A DNA stretch of 64,000 bases from Bifidobacterium amazonense (lineage in GTDB: Bacteria; Actinomycetota; Actinomycetes; Actinomycetales; Bifidobacteriaceae), in the NCBI RefSeq assembly GCF_018555435.2, contig NZ_JAFEJT020000004.1, positions 32,406-96,405 on the forward strand, given 5' to 3'. Positions 26,780 to 35,502 of the stretch are shown one piece after another; positions within the stretch are counted from its first letter, which is position 1, and each line of letters begins with the position of its first letter. The translations under genes and the position numbers were made by a program. Under the pieces are notes generated by a model. It did not search any database, was not told the DNA's origin, and saw only the letters and a program-made list of their open reading frames with translations.

Positions 26780-28024
26780 TCAGCGGCCGCGTTCCACCAC
26801 GCCGATCGACTCGTCGAGAATGGACAGTCCCAGGTCGATCTCGTCCGGGGAGACGGTCAGAGGCGGGGCGATGCGGAAGACTCCGCCCATGCCGGGCAGG
26901 CAGACGATGTTCATGTGCAGGCCACGCTTGAAGCACTCCTCGGTGATGAGGTCGGCCAGGTGCTCGGAGCGCGTCTTGGACGCCTTGTCCTCCACGATCT
27001 CGATGCCCTGCAGCAGGCCGCGTCCGCGCGCGTCGCCCACGATCTCATGGCCGTCCATGATCCGTTTCAGCCCCTCGCGCAGCTGGGCGCCGCGGCGGTC
27101 CACGTTGGCGAACAGGTCGTCCTTCTCGAGAACGTCCATCACCGTGTACCCGACGGCGGCCACCACCGGGTCGCTCACGTGCGAGGTGTAGAACACGAAC
27201 CCGGCATCGTGCGCCCTGCGCTCGATGCTCGCGGTGGTGAGCATCGCGGCGAGCGGGAGCCCGGCGCCAAGCGTCTTGGAGACGGTGAGGATGTCCGGGG
27301 TGACGCCGTCATGTTCGAAGCCGAACCAACTGCCGGTGCGTCCCATGCTGGTTTGCGCCTCGTCGAAGATGAGCAGCATGCCGTAGTCGAGCTGTTTGCG
27401 CCAGTCGAGCCTGCCGTCGGCGTCGGTGAAGTCGGGACGGTACTCGTACGGGGTCGGAATGGCGATCTGGCCGGGTACGCCGGGTACGCCGACCTTGCGG
27501 GCCGAGGAGTAGGTGGCGCCGGCGGCGGCGCTGGTCAGTCCGTGCCATGAGCGGTTGAACGAGACGACCTCGAACTTGCCGGTGACCGCCTTGGCGAGAC
27601 GCAGGGCCGCGTCGTTGACTTCGGATCCGGTGGTGAGCAGCACGGCGTGGTCGAGCGGCTCGACCGGGCCGTCCACGTCCCGGTTCGATGCCGCGGCGGC
27701 CACGTCGGTCAGTCGACGCGTGAGGTTGACGACCGGGCGGGACAGCATGGCGCTGAACAGGTGGTCGAGCCTCGGATAGGTCTCCTGCACGGTCTTCACG
27801 ATCGCCGGATGGGCGTGGCCTAGGGTCGCGCTCATCTGGCCTGAGGTGAAGTCGAGGATCTTCCGCCCGTCCTCCGTGTACACGTAGCTGCCGGAGGCGT
27901 GGTCGATGATGGCAGGGGTGAAGTAGGGTGCGCCGTAACGAAGCATATGCTGGTCCACATCATTCCAGAAACCCTCCCGGCGTTCGAAGGGATCGGAATA
28001 CCAGCTGTTGTTGTCAATGAACAT
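26780..28024 (-). CDS. 2,2-dialkylglycine decarboxylase-like PLP enzyme with internal deletion
   Basis: 414 residues, class III aminotransferase fold. It matches the known Burkholderia DgdA (about 433) almost motif for motif: DFTSGQMSATLGHAHP, HLFSAMLSRPVV, SWHGLTSAAAGATYSSARK, IFDEAQTSMGRTGSWF, the PLP lysine in VSKTLGAGLPLAA (near 249), SHVSDPVVAAVGY and MGGVFRIAPPLTVS. However, LDY at residue 216 joins directly to GMLLIFDEAQ, so about 45 residues that DgdA has there, including its AEP strand and the serine that contacts the substrate carboxylate, are missing in frame. Divergent from a LysR gene, as dgdA is from dgdR. Activity is uncertain. The comparison is from memory. Confidence 0.75.
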   Translation of the reverse strand: MFIDNNSWYSDPFERREGFWNDVDQHMLRYGAPYFTPAIIDHASGSYVYTEDGRKILDFTSGQMSATLGHAHPAIVKTVQETYPRLDHLFSAMLSRPVVNLTRRLTDVAAAASNRDVDGPVEPLDHAVLLTTGSEVNDAALRLAKAVTGKFEVVSFNRSWHGLTSAAAGATYSSARKVGVPGVPGQIAIPTPYEYRPDFTDADGRLDWRKQLDYGMLLIFDEAQTSMGRTGSWFGFEHDGVTPDILTVSKTLGAGLPLAAMLTTASIERRAHDAGFVFYTSHVSDPVVAAVGYTVMDVLEKDDLFANVDRRGAQLREGLKRIMDGHEIVGDARGRGLLQGIEIVEDKASKTRSEHLADLITEECFKRGLHMNIVCLPGMGGVFRIAPPLTVSPDEIDLGLSILDESIGVVERGR

Positions 28025-28103
28025 GCCTGCATGCTAAACGCAACGGATCGTTTACGTCCATCTCATGGACCTGAACACAATGTTTCGTTTTCCCATACGT
28101 TGG

Positions 28104-28126
28104 ATGATATCCGCGTCGGATATCAT
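28104..28126. promoter_or_regulatory. Perfect palindrome in the lysR/decarboxylase intergenic region
   Basis: ATGATATCC (28104-28112), five bases, GGATATCAT (28118-28126). It lies 54 bases before the LysR start and 80 bases before the divergent enzyme start, where a LysR regulator normally has its recognition site. A second smaller repeat, GTCCAT-CTC-ATGGAC, lies at 28056-28070. Confidence 0.55.
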
Positions 28127-28180
28127 GAGCGGCGTCACACGATTGACGGCGCCCGCACGGCGGAATGGGAGGCGATCGAC

Positions 28181-29104
28181 ATGCTCAATCCGGAACGGCT
28201 CAACCTGCTGGTGCAATTGCAGGCGCTCAAGACCATGCGCGCCGTGGCCGACGTATCGCGACTGAGCGTATCCACGGTCTCGCAGCAGATCGCCACGCTG
28301 GAGAAGGAGATCGGCCGTCCGCTCATCGAGCGTGTGGGCCGGCAGGTACGCCTCACCCCGCTCGGCAACGAGCTGGTGGATCGGGCGCGGCCGGTGCTCA
28401 ACGACCTGCGCGAGATCGAGGACATGGCCTGCAGCGAAAGCATGGAAGTGCGCGGCGCGATCCGCGTGGGAGCATTCACCAGCGCCCTGGCCCCGTTGGC
28501 GGCCCCCGCGTGCGCGGCCATGAAGACCCGGTTCCCGCGGCTCAGGATCGTGCTCAACGAGCTGGAGCCAGACCGCAGCCTGCCGCTCCTGGACGCCGGC
28601 CAGCTGGACGTCGTCTTCTCCGCCTCGTTCGCGCCCGCCACGGGCAAGACCGGGGAGCCGGAGGCGCGTGGCCGGATGTCGCTGCCATTGCTGTCCGACC
28701 GCCTGTGCGCGGTACTGCCGAAATCCCATCCGCTGGCCGACGAACGGTCGGTGCACATCGAAGACCTGGCCGACGACATCTGGCTGCAGGAACCGGAAGG
28801 CACCTATCTGTCGAACCACATCCGCGTGCTGACCGAACGCGCCGGCTTCGAACCGGACACCGCCGGCGTGATCAGCTCCTACCCGGCCGTACTGCAATCC
28901 GTGGCAAACGAGTTCGGCGTGGCGGTACTGCCCTGGCTGGCGACCGTGGCGAACGTGGAAGGCATCGGAGTGGTGCCCGTCGAACCCGCGGTGTCCCGCA
29001 CGGTCTCACTGGTGACCACATCGTCACAACTGTCGCGTCTGGCGGTCAGGCAGTTCGCGGAGACGGCCCGGGAGCTCGCGGAAGAACTGCGGATCCCACA
29101 GTAG
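28181..29104 (+). CDS. LysR-family transcriptional regulator
   Basis: 307 residues. The winged HTH occupies residues 1-65 (LNLLVQLQALKTMRAVADVSRLSVSTVSQQIATLE), and the periplasmic-binding-like effector domain follows from about 90 (RGAIRVGAFTSALAPLA, LDVVFSA, LPWLATVANVEG). It is transcribed away from the decarboxylase-like gene and probably controls it and perhaps the permease, with a substrate amino acid as likely co-inducer. GGGAGG stands eight bases before the ATG at 28181; the open frame runs much further upstream but that part is antisense to the enzyme gene. Confidence 0.88.
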   Translation: MLNPERLNLLVQLQALKTMRAVADVSRLSVSTVSQQIATLEKEIGRPLIERVGRQVRLTPLGNELVDRARPVLNDLREIEDMACSESMEVRGAIRVGAFTSALAPLAAPACAAMKTRFPRLRIVLNELEPDRSLPLLDAGQLDVVFSASFAPATGKTGEPEARGRMSLPLLSDRLCAVLPKSHPLADERSVHIEDLADDIWLQEPEGTYLSNHIRVLTERAGFEPDTAGVISSYPAVLQSVANEFGVAVLPWLATVANVEGIGVVPVEPAVSRTVSLVTTSSQLSRLAVRQFAETARELAEELRIPQ

Positions 29105-29188
29105 ATGTCACAGGATCGCTTCCACCCAACGGGAATGGCCTGCGCCGTTTATGCAGGATCCGGCGTATGTCCGATACGTCGAAAACAC

Positions 29189-29236
29189 AATGGCCGCTTT
29201 CCTTGTACTGCAACAGCAGTCAGGAAAGCGGCCATT
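29189..29236. terminator. Bidirectional hairpin between lysR and dnaJ
   Basis: AATGGCCGCTTTCC (29189-29202) pairs exactly with 29223-29236, and an inner ACTGC/GCAGT stem closes the loop. On the minus strand TTGTGTTTTCG follows. It serves the convergent lysR and dnaJ genes. Confidence 0.75.
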
Positions 29237-29249
29237 CCCCAGCGCCCGT

Positions 29250-30404
29250 TCAGCTCAGCGCGTCCTTGAGCTTCGAGAAGAATCCACCCTTGCGCGCGCC
29301 GGCGGCGGCCGGCTTGGATCCTTGCGCCACATGGGAGGCGTCGCCGTCGTGGCTGTCGGAGAACTCCTCGATTAGCTTGCGCTCATGCTCGCTCAGCTTG
29401 GTGGGCACGCGCACGGCGATATGGGCGACGAGGTCGCCGCGCTCCCCCTGCTGGCGCATGCGCGCGACGCCGAGGCCCTTGAGCGTGACGGTGTCCTCCT
29501 GCTGGCACCCTTCGGGGATGGTCACGGTCTTCGTGCCGTCGAACGTGTCGATGTCGATGTCATGGCCGAGCACGGCCCAGCTCATCGGCACCTGGATCCA
29601 GCAGTGCAGGTCGTCGCCGTCGCGGGTGAACTGCTTGTCGGGCTTGACGCGCACGTCGATGTACAGGTCGCCGGCGGTACCGCCGCCCTCGCCGACCTCG
29701 CCCTGGCCGGCCAGACGCAGTCGGGCGTTGTCGGAGATGCCGGCCGGAATGGTCACGCCCACGGAACGGGTGGTGCGCACACGGCCGTGGCCGAGGCAGG
29801 ACGGGCACGGGTTCTCGATGACCGTGCCATGGCCCTCGCACCGTTCGCACGGCGCAGAGGTCATCATCTGTCCGAGCATGGTGCGCACGACCTTCTGCAC
29901 GAAGCCCTGTCCATGGCACTGGGGGCAGGTGACGGGCTGGGAGCCGTTCTGCGCGCCGGATCCGCCGCACTGCTGGCACAGGCCGAACGTATTGATCTTG
30001 ACATGGGCGGTGCCACCGAACACGGCGGTCTTCAGGTCGATGGAGGTCGAGGCGAGCGCGTCGCGGCCGGGCTGAGTGCGCGGCGTGGGGCCTTGCGAGC
30101 CGCCGAACGCGCCGCCGAAGAACTGCCCGAAGATGTCGCCCATGTCTCCCATGCCGGAGAAGCCGCCGGGGAAGCCGCCCGCACCGGCGTTCGGGTTGTT
30201 CGGGTCGACGCCGGAATCGTACATGCGGCGCTTGTCCGGGTCGCTGAGCACCTCGTAGGCGTTGTTGACTTCCTTGAACTTGTCCTCGAATTCGGGTCCG
30301 GCGATGTCGGGGTGGTATTTGCGGCTCATCTTGCGATAGGCCTTCTTGATCTCTTCCTCGCTCGCCGTGCGCTCGATGCCGAGCACCTCGTAGTAGTCTG
30401 CCAC
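29250..30404 (-). CDS. dnaJ: Chaperone DnaJ
   Basis: 384 residues. It stimulates DnaK ATPase and delivers unfolded proteins. The J domain (1-70) has the HPD loop in RKYHPDIAG, a Gly/Phe/Met region (75-110) follows, and the zinc domain has four repeats beginning [24 protein letters not shown] and CPSCLGHG. The C-terminal part contains [18 protein letters not shown] start after AAAGGACGG. It is second in an hrcA-dnaJ unit controlled by CIRCE. Bifidobacteria have another dnaJ in the dnaK operon, not in this window. Confidence 0.95.
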   Translation of the reverse strand: MADYYEVLGIERTASEEEIKKAYRKMSRKYHPDIAGPEFEDKFKEVNNAYEVLSDPDKRRMYDSGVDPNNPNAGAGGFPGGFSGMGDMGDIFGQFFGGAFGGSQGPTPRTQPGRDALASTSIDLKTAVFGGTAHVKINTFGLCQQCGGSGAQNGSQPVTCPQCHGQGFVQKVVRTMLGQMMTSAPCERCEGHGTVIENPCPSCLGHGRVRTTRSVGVTIPAGISDNARLRLAGQGEVGEGGGTAGDLYIDVRVKPDKQFTRDGDDLHCWIQVPMSWAVLGHDIDIDTFDGTKTVTIPEGCQQEDTVTLKGLGVARMRQQGERGDLVAHIAVRVPTKLSEHERKLIEEFSDSHDGDASHVAQGSKPAAAGARKGGFFSKLKDALS

Positions 30405-30455
30405 TGTCCGTCCTTTATCGTTGTCTGTCGCGTGTCATTGTGCCATAAGCCGGGG

Positions 30456-31628
30456 TCAGTCCCCGATCGGGCCGCCGTCGGCCACCAGCGAGGCGGTCAG
30501 GTAGCGGGCCACGGCCCGTACCGCCGCGATGGTCGCGGCGTAGTCCATGTGCGTCGGACCGATCGAACCGACGAAGGCGACCGGTTCTCCGGCGGTCTGC
30601 GGACCGTCGTCCGCGAATCCGGACGGGACTGCGGCGTCCGCGCCGTCGACGTCCGCGCCGGCGGATCCGGACGAATCGACCGCATCCGTCCGGCCGGCGG
30701 TTTCGGCGTCCGCCGCAGCGGTCCGACCGTATCCGCTGGTCACCACGGAGGCGTGCATCAGTCCGGGGGTGTGCGTTTCCGAGCCGATGGCGACTCCGAC
30801 GCCGTCCGGTCCGGGCTCCTCGCTCAGCGTGCTCATCAGCCGCATGATCACGACCTGTTCCTCGAGCGCGTCGAACAGCGGCGCCAGGTCGGCCGCCGTA
30901 CGCTGGTGCGCCAGCTTGGACGCGCCGGCGACGTACATCTCTCCGGCGCGTTCGTCGTCAGCCATCGTCGCGAACGCCGAAGCAAGCGATTCGCTGACCG
31001 ACGACGACGTACGCCATGCCGGATCGGCCGACAGCGAACGCAGCCGTTCCGATGCAGCGGTGAAGGACAGTCCCGAGCACTGCCGGTTGACGACGTCGCA
31101 GAAGCGCGACAGATCGTCGGCGGACGGCATCGGATGCACGGCGAGCGTGTGCTGGGCGACGCGGCCGGTGTCGGTGATCACGACGGCGAGCAGCACGCTC
31201 GCGCCGACCGGCACGATCTCGACGTGCCGGAGCGTGGCCTTGGACAGCGCCGGCGATGCGACGACGGCGACCTGTCCGGTGATCTGCGAGAGCAGACGGG
31301 CCGCCCGTTGCAGCGTGTCCTGCAGACTGACCGAGCCGGACAGGAACGTGGCGATGCCGTTGCGCTGGGCCGGGGAAAGCGGCATGACCGTCGCCAGACG
31401 GTCGACGAAGTACCGGTATCCCTTTTCGGTGGGGATGCGTCCCGCGGATGTATGGGGCTGAATCAGATAGCCCTCGTCCTCCAGTGCAGCCATATCGTTG
31501 CGCACGGTGGCTGAGCTGACGCCTAGATCGTGGGCCTTGGTCAGCGACGTCGAGCCGACGGGCTCCTGGGAGCGGATGTAGTCCTCCACGACGGCGCGCA
31601 GCACCAGCATGCGACGCGATTGCGTCAT
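30456..31628 (-). CDS. hrcA: Heat-inducible repressor HrcA
   Basis: 390 residues. It represses chaperone operons by binding CIRCE. The N-terminal winged helix contains RRMLVLRAVVEDYIRSQEPVGS and SSATVRNDMAALEDEGYL, and the C-terminal end has VAFVGSIGPTHMDYAATIA. Between about residues 296 and 346 lies a low-complexity Ala/Asp/Ser/Gly stretch (coordinates about 30590-30740) that ordinary HrcA proteins of 340-370 residues lack. ATG at 31628 follows AAAAGGAGG. A perfect CIRCE stands 82 bases upstream, so the gene represses itself. Confidence 0.94.
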   Translation of the reverse strand: MTQSRRMLVLRAVVEDYIRSQEPVGSTSLTKAHDLGVSSATVRNDMAALEDEGYLIQPHTSAGRIPTEKGYRYFVDRLATVMPLSPAQRNGIATFLSGSVSLQDTLQRAARLLSQITGQVAVVASPALSKATLRHVEIVPVGASVLLAVVITDTGRVAQHTLAVHPMPSADDLSRFCDVVNRQCSGLSFTAASERLRSLSADPAWRTSSSVSESLASAFATMADDERAGEMYVAGASKLAHQRTAADLAPLFDALEEQVVIMRLMSTLSEEPGPDGVGVAIGSETHTPGLMHASVVTSGYGRTAAADAETAGRTDAVDSSGSAGADVDGADAAVPSGFADDGPQTAGEPVAFVGSIGPTHMDYAATIAAVRAVARYLTASLVADGGPIGD

Positions 31629-31709
31629 GACGCGCCTCCTTTTATATACATGACATGCGCATATGCGTCCGTGCGAGGCACGCGCATGTTCCTTTCCGTT
31701 CATATTGTA

Positions 31710-31736
31710 TTAGCACTCCCGCGTGTCGAGTGCTAA
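31710..31736. promoter_or_regulatory. CIRCE operator
   Basis: TTAGCACTC, nine bases, GAGTGCTAA: an exact match to the CIRCE consensus bound by HrcA. It lies upstream of hrcA-dnaJ on the minus strand, 258 bases from the tkt start in the other direction, so it is expected to govern only the heat-shock unit. Confidence 0.95.
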
Positions 31737-31836
31737 CCCGTTCGTTCTGGGAGTATTTTCCGACGGCCCCGCCGACGACATCCCCCGTTATCCCGCCGTT
31801 GTCCCGACGTTCACACAACGTACCATTCATGTTTAT

Positions 31837-31850
31837 TGTGAACGTTAACA
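31837..31850. promoter_or_regulatory. LacI/cre-like operator upstream of tkt
   Basis: TGTGAACGTTAACA matches the cre consensus of LacI-type global regulators at 13 of 14 positions and is nearly palindromic about AACGTT. It lies 57 bases upstream of a TATTAT box (31907-31912) and 144 bases before tkt. Bifidobacteria use LacI-type regulators such as AraQ on central carbon genes, so this is a plausible site for such control. Confidence 0.5.
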
Positions 31851-31993
31851 GCACACAAGCTCACAAAACACGCCAAAAACCACACCGCTTAGTCGGTTCG
31901 CACGGTTATTATGTAAGGGCAATGTGAGGGCATGCATGACACGGCATAAGCCGTGCGCGTGGTGTCCGAAGTATTGGAAGGAAAACTACAGAC

Positions 31994-34096
31994 ATGACCG
32001 AATTCAAGGAAACCGAACTGGACGAGCGCGCCATCAAGATGGCCAAGGTCCTTTCGGCTGATGCGGTCGAGAACGCGGGAAGCGGCCACCCCGGCTCCCC
32101 GGTCTCGCTGGCGCCGATCGCCTACACGCTCTACCAGCATTTCATCAAGCATGATCCGAACGACCCCAAGTGGGAAGGCCGCGATCGCTTCATCCTTTCC
32201 GGTGGCCACGCCTCCCTCACCCAGTACGTCCAGCTCTACTTCTCCGGCTACGGCCTGACCCTGGACGACCTCAAGCACTTCCGCGGCGGCGCCGACACCC
32301 GCACCCCGGGCCACCCGGAGTACGGCCTGACCCCGGGCATCGAAATGACCACCGGCCCGCTGGGCCAGGGCTTCGCCTCCGCCATCGGCTTCGCCTACGG
32401 CGAACGCTTCCAGCGCGGCCTGCTCGACCCGGAGACCCCGAAGGAGGACTCCCCGTTCTACCACAAGATCTGGGTCATCTGCGGCGAAGGCGACATTGAG
32501 GAAGGCATCTCCGGCGAGGCCGCCTCGCTGGCCGCCAACCAGAAGCTCGGCAACGTCACCGTGATCTTCGACGCCAACCGCATCCAGATCGAAGGCGACA
32601 CCAACCTGGTGCTGGCCGAGGATGTGCTCAAGCGCTTCCAGGCCTACGGCTGGTACACCGACGAGTTCAGCTTCATCCAGCCCGACGGCTCCTACAAGGA
32701 GGACGTCGAGGGCCTGGCCGACGTGATCGCCAAGGCCGAGGCCGCCGCTCCGGACCAGCCGAAGCTCATCAAGGTCGACACCCTCATCGCATGGCCGACC
32801 CCGGGCAAGACCAACGACCCGTCCTCCCACGGCTCCAAGCTGGGCGCCGAGGCCGTCGCCGGCCTCAAGAAGCTCCTCGGCTACGATCCGGAGGAGTCCT
32901 TCCACGTCGACGAGGAGGCCCTCGCCCACGCCCGCAAGGTCGCCGAGCGCGGCCTCGAGGCCCACAAGGAATGGGACGAGAAGTTCGACGCCTGGCGCAA
33001 GGCCAACCCGGACAAGGCGGCCCTGTACGACCGTCTGAAGGCCGGCGAGCTGCCGGAAGGCTTCGACAAGGCCCTCGACGATCTCGAGGCCACCTTCGAG
33101 GTCGGCAAGAAGGTCGCCACCCGTGGCGCCTCCGGCTCCGTCCTCAACGCCATCGCGGCCGTCATGCCGGAACTGTGGGGCGGCTCCGCCGACCTCGGCG
33201 GCTCCAACAAGACCGACCTCAAGGGTGCCGCCACCTTCGCCCCGGCGGAGTGCGCCACCAAGCAGTGGCCGGTGTGCAACGAGTTCGGCCGTCAGCTGCA
33301 CTTCGGCGTGCGCGAGTTCACCATGGGCTGCATCACCAACGGCATCCTGCTGGGCTCCTACACCCGTCCGTTCGGCGGCACCTTCTTCATGTTCTCCGAC
33401 TACGAGCGCTCCGCCGTCCGTCTGGCCGCCCTCATGGAGATCCCGAACCTGTACATCTGGTCCCACGACTCCGTCGCCGTCGGCGAGGACGGCCCGACCC
33501 ACCAGCCGGTCGAGCACCTGGCCTCCTTCCGCGCGATCCCGCAGCTCGAGGTCATCCGTCCGGCCGACGCCTACGAGACCGCCGAGGCCTACCGCTACTT
33601 CTTCGAGAAGAAGAACACGCTGCCGGGCGCCATGGTGCTGACCCGCCAGGGCGTGCCGACGCTCGCCGAGACCGCCGCCAAGGCCAAGGACGGCGTGCGC
33701 AAGGGCGCCTACGTGCTCGTCGACACCGAGGGCACCCCGGACGTCATCATCATGGCCTCCGGCTCCGAGGTCCAGTGGGCCGTCGACGCCGCCAAGACCC
33801 TGGCCGACAAGGGCGTCAAGGCCCGCGTGGTCTCCTTCCCGTCCATGGAGTGGTTCGAGGAGCAGGACGCCGAGTACAAGGAGGCCGTGCTTCCGGCCTC
33901 CGTCAAGGCCCGTGTCTCCGTCGAGGCCGGCGTGGCGATGCCGTGGTACAAGTACCTCGGCTCCTACGGCAAGCCGGTGTCCATCGAGCAGTTCGGCCTG
34001 CAGGGTGACGGCGCTCAGAACATGATCGACCTCGGCATCACCGCCGAGCACGTGGTCGAGGCCGCCGAGGCGTCCATCGCCGAGGCCAACGCCTGA
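31994..34096 (+). CDS. tkt: Transketolase
   Basis: 700 residues. TPP enzyme that in the bifid shunt works with transaldolase to convert fructose-6-P and erythrose-4-P into pentose phosphates for phosphoketolase. Substrate and TPP residues are seen in SGHPGSPVSLAPIAY, the TPP motif GEGDIEEGISGEAASLA...N, HGSKLGAE, HDSVAVGEDGPTHQPVEHL and RPADAYETAEAYRYF. Codon use is strongly biased to C-ending codons, more than in neighbours, as expected for a very highly expressed gene. Confidence 0.97.
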   Translation: MTEFKETELDERAIKMAKVLSADAVENAGSGHPGSPVSLAPIAYTLYQHFIKHDPNDPKWEGRDRFILSGGHASLTQYVQLYFSGYGLTLDDLKHFRGGADTRTPGHPEYGLTPGIEMTTGPLGQGFASAIGFAYGERFQRGLLDPETPKEDSPFYHKIWVICGEGDIEEGISGEAASLAANQKLGNVTVIFDANRIQIEGDTNLVLAEDVLKRFQAYGWYTDEFSFIQPDGSYKEDVEGLADVIAKAEAAAPDQPKLIKVDTLIAWPTPGKTNDPSSHGSKLGAEAVAGLKKLLGYDPEESFHVDEEALAHARKVAERGLEAHKEWDEKFDAWRKANPDKAALYDRLKAGELPEGFDKALDDLEATFEVGKKVATRGASGSVLNAIAAVMPELWGGSADLGGSNKTDLKGAATFAPAECATKQWPVCNEFGRQLHFGVREFTMGCITNGILLGSYTRPFGGTFFMFSDYERSAVRLAALMEIPNLYIWSHDSVAVGEDGPTHQPVEHLASFRAIPQLEVIRPADAYETAEAYRYFFEKKNTLPGAMVLTRQGVPTLAETAAKAKDGVRKGAYVLVDTEGTPDVIIMASGSEVQWAVDAAKTLADKGVKARVVSFPSMEWFEEQDAEYKEAVLPASVKARVSVEAGVAMPWYKYLGSYGKPVSIEQFGLQGDGAQNMIDLGITAEHVVEAAEASIAEANA

Positions 34097-34117
34097 TCCG
34101 CCGACCCTTCGGCAAGC

Positions 34118-34150
34118 GGGAGGGCCCCGCACATCCGGCGGGTCCCTCCC
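34118..34150 (+). terminator. Hairpin between tkt and tal
   Basis: GGGAGGGCCCCGC (34118-34130) pairs with 34138-34150 with one G-T pair. It starts 21 bases after the tkt stop and has no T-run. It may partly terminate or stabilise the tkt message, with read-through to tal. Confidence 0.55.
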
Positions 34151-34195
34151 CCATCGGAAAAATTTGATCCAACAGGTATCAAGGAGAAAACAACA

Positions 34196-35299
34196 ATGAC
34201 TGAAGCAACTCAGCGTACGTCCGATTCCGGCGTGTCCATCTGGCTGGACGACCTGTCCCGCTCCCGCATCGAGTCCGGCTCCCTGCAGGACCTCATCGCC
34301 AACAAGAACGTGGTCGGCGTCACCACCAACCCGTCCATCTTCCAGAAGGCCCTGAGCCAGGTCGGCCCGTACGACGAGCAGCTGAAGGAGCTCGGCAAGG
34401 TCGACGTCGAGACCGCCATCCGCGAGCTGACCACCACCGACGTGCGCAACGCCACCGACATCTTCCGCGAGATCGCCGAGAAGACCGACTTCGTCGACGG
34501 CCGCGTCTCCATCGAGGTGGATCCGCGTCTGGCCCACGACACCGAGAACACCGAGAAGCAGGCCGTTGAGCTGTGGGAGAAGGTCAACCGCCCGAACGCG
34601 ATGATCAAGATCCCGGCGACCCTCGAGGGCCTGCCGGCCATCACCGCCACCCTGGCCAAGGGCATCTCCGTCAACGTCACCCTGATCTTCTCGCTCGAGC
34701 GCTACGAGCAGGTCATCGACGCCTTCATCGAGGGCATCGCCCAGGCCGACGCCAACGGCCACGACCTCAAGCACATCGGCTCCGTCGCCTCCTTCTTCGT
34801 CTCCCGCGTGGACACTGCGGTCGACAAGCAGCTCGAGGAGATCGGCACCGACGAGGCCAAGGCCATCGAAGGCAAGGCCGCCATCGCCAACGCCCGCATC
34901 GCTTACGAGCTGTTCGAGAACAAGTTCGCCAACGATCCGCGCTGGGCCGCTCTCGAGGCCAAGGGCGCCAAGAAGCAGCGTCCGCTGTGGGCCTCCACCG
35001 GCACCAAGAACCCGAACTACTCCGATTGCGTCTACGTCGACGAGCTCGTCGCTCCGTTCGTCGTGAACACCATGCCGGAGAAGACCCTGAACGCCCTCGC
35101 CGACCACGGCAACGGCGCCCCGACCATCCCGGGCACCTACGCCGAGAGCCACGCCGTCATGGACAAGCTCGCCGAGCTGGGCATCGACTTCAAGGCCGTC
35201 ACCGACAAGCTCGAGGCCGACGGCGTCGCCGCCTTCATCAAGTCCTGGGATTCGGTCATCGCCGACGTGCAGTCCGGCATCGACCGCGTCAACGGCTGA
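34196..35299 (+). CDS. tal: Transaldolase
   Basis: 367 residues, long-type transaldolase. It transfers dihydroxyacetone from fructose-6-P to erythrose-4-P. The Schiff-base lysine is in NAMIKIPATLEGLPAI (near 141), preceded by SIWLDDLSRSRI and VVGVTTNPSIFQKA. SRVDTAVDKQLEEIG and LWASTGTKNPNYSD are further family signatures. Same extreme codon bias as tkt. CAAGGAGAAAA precedes the ATG. It ends with a strong terminator. Confidence 0.97.
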   Translation: MTEATQRTSDSGVSIWLDDLSRSRIESGSLQDLIANKNVVGVTTNPSIFQKALSQVGPYDEQLKELGKVDVETAIRELTTTDVRNATDIFREIAEKTDFVDGRVSIEVDPRLAHDTENTEKQAVELWEKVNRPNAMIKIPATLEGLPAITATLAKGISVNVTLIFSLERYEQVIDAFIEGIAQADANGHDLKHIGSVASFFVSRVDTAVDKQLEEIGTDEAKAIEGKAAIANARIAYELFENKFANDPRWAALEAKGAKKQRPLWASTGTKNPNYSDCVYVDELVAPFVVNTMPEKTLNALADHGNGAPTIPGTYAESHAVMDKLAELGIDFKAVTDKLEADGVAAFIKSWDSVIADVQSGIDRVNG

Positions 35300-35346
35300 T
35301 TGGCCCGACGCAACAGCGTCCGTATCGGCTGAATGGCCGATAGCGG

Positions 35347-35387
35347 AAAAGGCTTCCGTCCCCATGTGGGGCGGAAGCCTTTTTTTG
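35347..35387 (+). terminator. Terminator after tal
   Basis: AAAAGGCTTCCG pairs with CGGAAGCCTTTT, with an inner CCCC/GGGG, followed by a run of seven T. A textbook factor-independent terminator. Confidence 0.95.
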
Positions 35388-35502
35388 TCGTTGTTTTGTC
35401 GTTGCGCATCCTCTTCCTGTCTGTCCGGTATGGTGGAGATTCGCGTCACACGCCCGTCCACGCCCTGCGCGCGGACATGATCGGAAACGAGGAGACCTCC
35501 AC

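Noticed and set aside
31889..35461. A 1190-codon open frame on the minus strand across tkt and tal
   Set aside because: It is the antisense of two very highly expressed genes with extreme C-ending codon bias, which removes stops from the opposite frame. Both transketolase and transaldolase are unmistakable on the plus strand.
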